8,051 nucleotides of DNA from the NCBI GenBank assembly GCA_902766185.1, contig CACXCQ010000199.1:1-8051 (forward strand), given 5' to 3'. This DNA comes from an uncultured Eubacteriales bacterium. Lineage in GTDB: Bacteria > Bacillota > Clostridia > Peptostreptococcales > Anaerovoracaceae. Below, piece by piece: positions 7,304-8,051 of the stretch. A program made the translations under genes and the position numbers. How positions within the stretch are numbered: the first letter of the stretch is position 1; the number at the start of each line of letters is the position of its first letter. The notes under the pieces were generated by a model. It did no database searches, had not been told where the DNA came from, and saw only the letters and a list, made by a program, of their open reading frames with translations.

Positions 7304-7351
7304 AAAGAAAAAGAGCTGTCACGCGCGGGCGCAACAGCTCTTCGGATTTTT
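7304..7351. terminator. Terminator hairpin, mainly for rpmF
   Basis: AAGAGCTGT (7311-7319) pairs with ACAGCTCTT (7334-7342); the loop contains a further short GC stem. On the minus strand the stem runs straight into TTTCTTT, a good terminator 20 bases after the rpmF stop. On the plus strand five T (7347-7351) follow, but four bases separate them from the stem, so termination of a transcript from the rod element is possible but weaker. Confidence 0.8.
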
Positions 7352-7363
7352 CCAATGCGCTAT

Positions 7364-7546
7364 TTACATATCAGACGCAACGACTTCTCTTCCATCGTAG
7401 TAGTTGCAGTTGGGGCAAACTCTATGCGGAAGCTTCGGCTCGTGGCACTGCGGACAGATAGAAAGACCAGGTGTCTTCATCTTCATGTTTGCAGCTTTTC
7501 TCTGCTTTGTCTTCGCCTTGGAAGTTTTTCTCTTAGGTACTGCCAT
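7364..7546 (-). CDS. rpmF: 50S ribosomal protein L32 (bL32)
   Basis: Structural protein of the large ribosomal subunit, 60 residues. It begins MAVPKRKTSKAKTKQRKA, the standard bL32 start, then has a zinc ribbon with C31-x2-C34 and C44-x2-C47, so this is the zinc-binding (C+) form. The start is fixed by AGGAGGTG shortly upstream; an in-frame GTG 14 codons earlier has no such site and does not match the family. It has its own promoter and leader, lies downstream of ackA on the same strand, and ends at a terminator. The DUF177 (YceD) gene that usually precedes rpmF, and plsX that often follows it, are not here. Confidence 0.97.
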   Translation of the reverse strand: MAVPKRKTSKAKTKQRKAANMKMKTPGLSICPQCHEPKLPHRVCPNCNYYDGREVVASDM

Positions 7547-7576
7547 GATTTCCACCTCCTTCTTCATGGAGCCGCG

Positions 7577-7628
7577 GCAACGATTCACATCGTCGCGTCA
7601 CTCCTGATCCGTTACGATTAGTCGCAAC
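7577..7628 (-). promoter_or_regulatory. rpmF leader with two hairpins and a start-stop codon pair
   Basis: From the predicted transcript start near 7628 the leader reads GTTGCGA-ctaa-TCGTAAC (7 bp with one G-T pair, 7611-7628), then GCGACGAT-gtga-ATCGTTGC (8 bp with one G-T pair, 7577-7596) with a GNRA-type loop. Between them AGGAG (7601-7605) precedes an ATG followed at once by TGA (7585-7590) in the second hairpin. This could be a control element such as ribosomal-protein feedback; no known L32 leader motif is recognised. Confidence 0.4.
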
Positions 7629-7634
7629 ATTGAA

Positions 7635-7663
7635 AGTATACCCTTATTGCGGAGTCCTGTCAA
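7635..7663 (-). promoter_or_regulatory. Sigma-A promoter for rpmF
   Basis: On the minus strand TTGACA (7663-7658), exactly 17 bases, then TATACT (7640-7635): a consensus -35 and a five-of-six -10. Expected start near 7628, about 80 bases before the rpmF ATG. This suits a strongly expressed ribosomal protein gene. Confidence 0.88.
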
Positions 7664-7689
7664 TGATTATTTTTGAATCTATTGACTCC
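7651..7689. repeat. Dyad overlapping the rpmF -35 element
   Basis: ATTGACTCC (7681-7689) can pair with GGAG (7651-7654) plus TCAAT (7660-7664), leaving a 5-base bulge and a 16-base loop. It directly follows the ackA stop, so it could be a weak ackA 3' hairpin, but no T tract follows. It also contains the rpmF -35, so an operator is an alternative. Confidence 0.3.
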
Positions 7690-7692
7690 GGG

Positions 7693-8051
7693 TTATGCAG
7701 GCATATTTCCGTTGACGATGTTGTAGGTGTCTCTGGCGATCATCAGCTCTTCGTTGGTGGGGATGAGCGGGATCTTGACTCTGGAATCGTCTCTGGAGAT
7801 GATCATTTCCTTGCCTCTCACCTTGTTCTTCACCAGGTCGAGCTTGATGCCCAGGTTGCCCAGATCGTTACAGATGATGTCACGCATGGAGATGTCGTTC
7901 TCGCCGACGCCGGCGGTGAAGACGATGGCGTCAACGCCGTTCATCTCAGCGATGTACGCTCCGATGTAGAACCGGACTTTGTGTGCGAAGACCTTCAGGG
8001 CCAGCAGAGCTCTCTCGTTGCCCTCTGCCGCTGCCGCTTCGATGTCACGGA
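7693..8051 (-). CDS. ackA: Acetate kinase, C-terminal part
   Basis: Interconverts acetyl phosphate plus ADP and acetate plus ATP, the ATP-yielding last step of acetate fermentation. About 118 codons are present and the frame is open to the right edge. The visible part has the family C-terminal block: KVFAHKVRFYIGAYIAEMNG, then IVFTAGVGEND, the conserved nucleotide-binding glycine-rich loop of the acetate/propionate kinase (ASKHA) fold, then RDIICNDLGNLGIKLD and the terminal IPTNEELMIARDTYNIV. An in-frame ATG at 7944 is internal, not a start. No strong terminator follows, so some readthrough into rpmF is possible. Confidence 0.95.
   Translation of the reverse strand, partial: RDIEAAAAEGNERALLALKVFAHKVRFYIGAYIAEMNGVDAIVFTAGVGENDISMRDIICNDLGNLGIKLDLVKNKVRGKEMIISRDDSRVKIPLIPTNEELMIARDTYNIVNGNMPA

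Noticed and set aside
7059..7355. Minus-strand open frame of 98 codons over the rod and terminator
   Set aside because: It begins within the rpmF terminator region and is made of the self-complementary rod; no binding site and no recognisable domain.

Overview
The window looks like ordinary chromosome of a moderately GC-rich anaerobic Firmicute (class Clostridia, perhaps near Lachnospiraceae or Eubacteriales). The reasons are the gene order uppP-ftsK-rimO-pgsA, strong AGGAGG ribosome binding sites, an acetate kinase gene next to rpmF, and the protein sequences themselves. The genus is not determined.

Left part (1-5054, minus strand): a run of envelope, division and housekeeping genes read right to left. 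These are uppP (undecaprenyl-diphosphate phosphatase), ftsK/spoIIIE (DNA translocase), rimO (ribosomal protein S12 methylthiotransferase) and the first 51 codons of pgsA (phosphatidylglycerophosphate synthase). ftsK/rimO and rimO/pgsA overlap by a few bases, so they are probably translationally coupled.

Middle (5055-6734): an AT-rich divergent promoter region, then on the plus strand a small XRE-type repressor gene overlapping asd (aspartate-semialdehyde dehydrogenase) by ATGA. The pair ends in a clear intrinsic terminator at 6703-6734.

Gene-free island (6735-7363): between asd (plus) and rpmF (minus), which converge, lie about 600 bases with no credible protein gene but heavy internal structure. 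At 6780-6985 there is an array of GTCGAGAT/ATCTCGAC sites: three dyads, each with a 23-base spacer, with every site-to-site interval close to a whole number of helical turns. At 7067-7302 the sequence folds almost end to end into one rod of about 236 nt, made of long Watson-Crick helices separated by repeated tandem G-A mismatch loops. This is the best candidate in the window for an undescribed element: a structured RNA, or a repeated intergenic element.

Right part (7304-8051, minus strand): a terminator hairpin, rpmF (ribosomal protein bL32, zinc-binding form) with a near-consensus promoter and a hairpin-rich leader, and the C-terminal part of ackA (acetate kinase), cut by the window edge.
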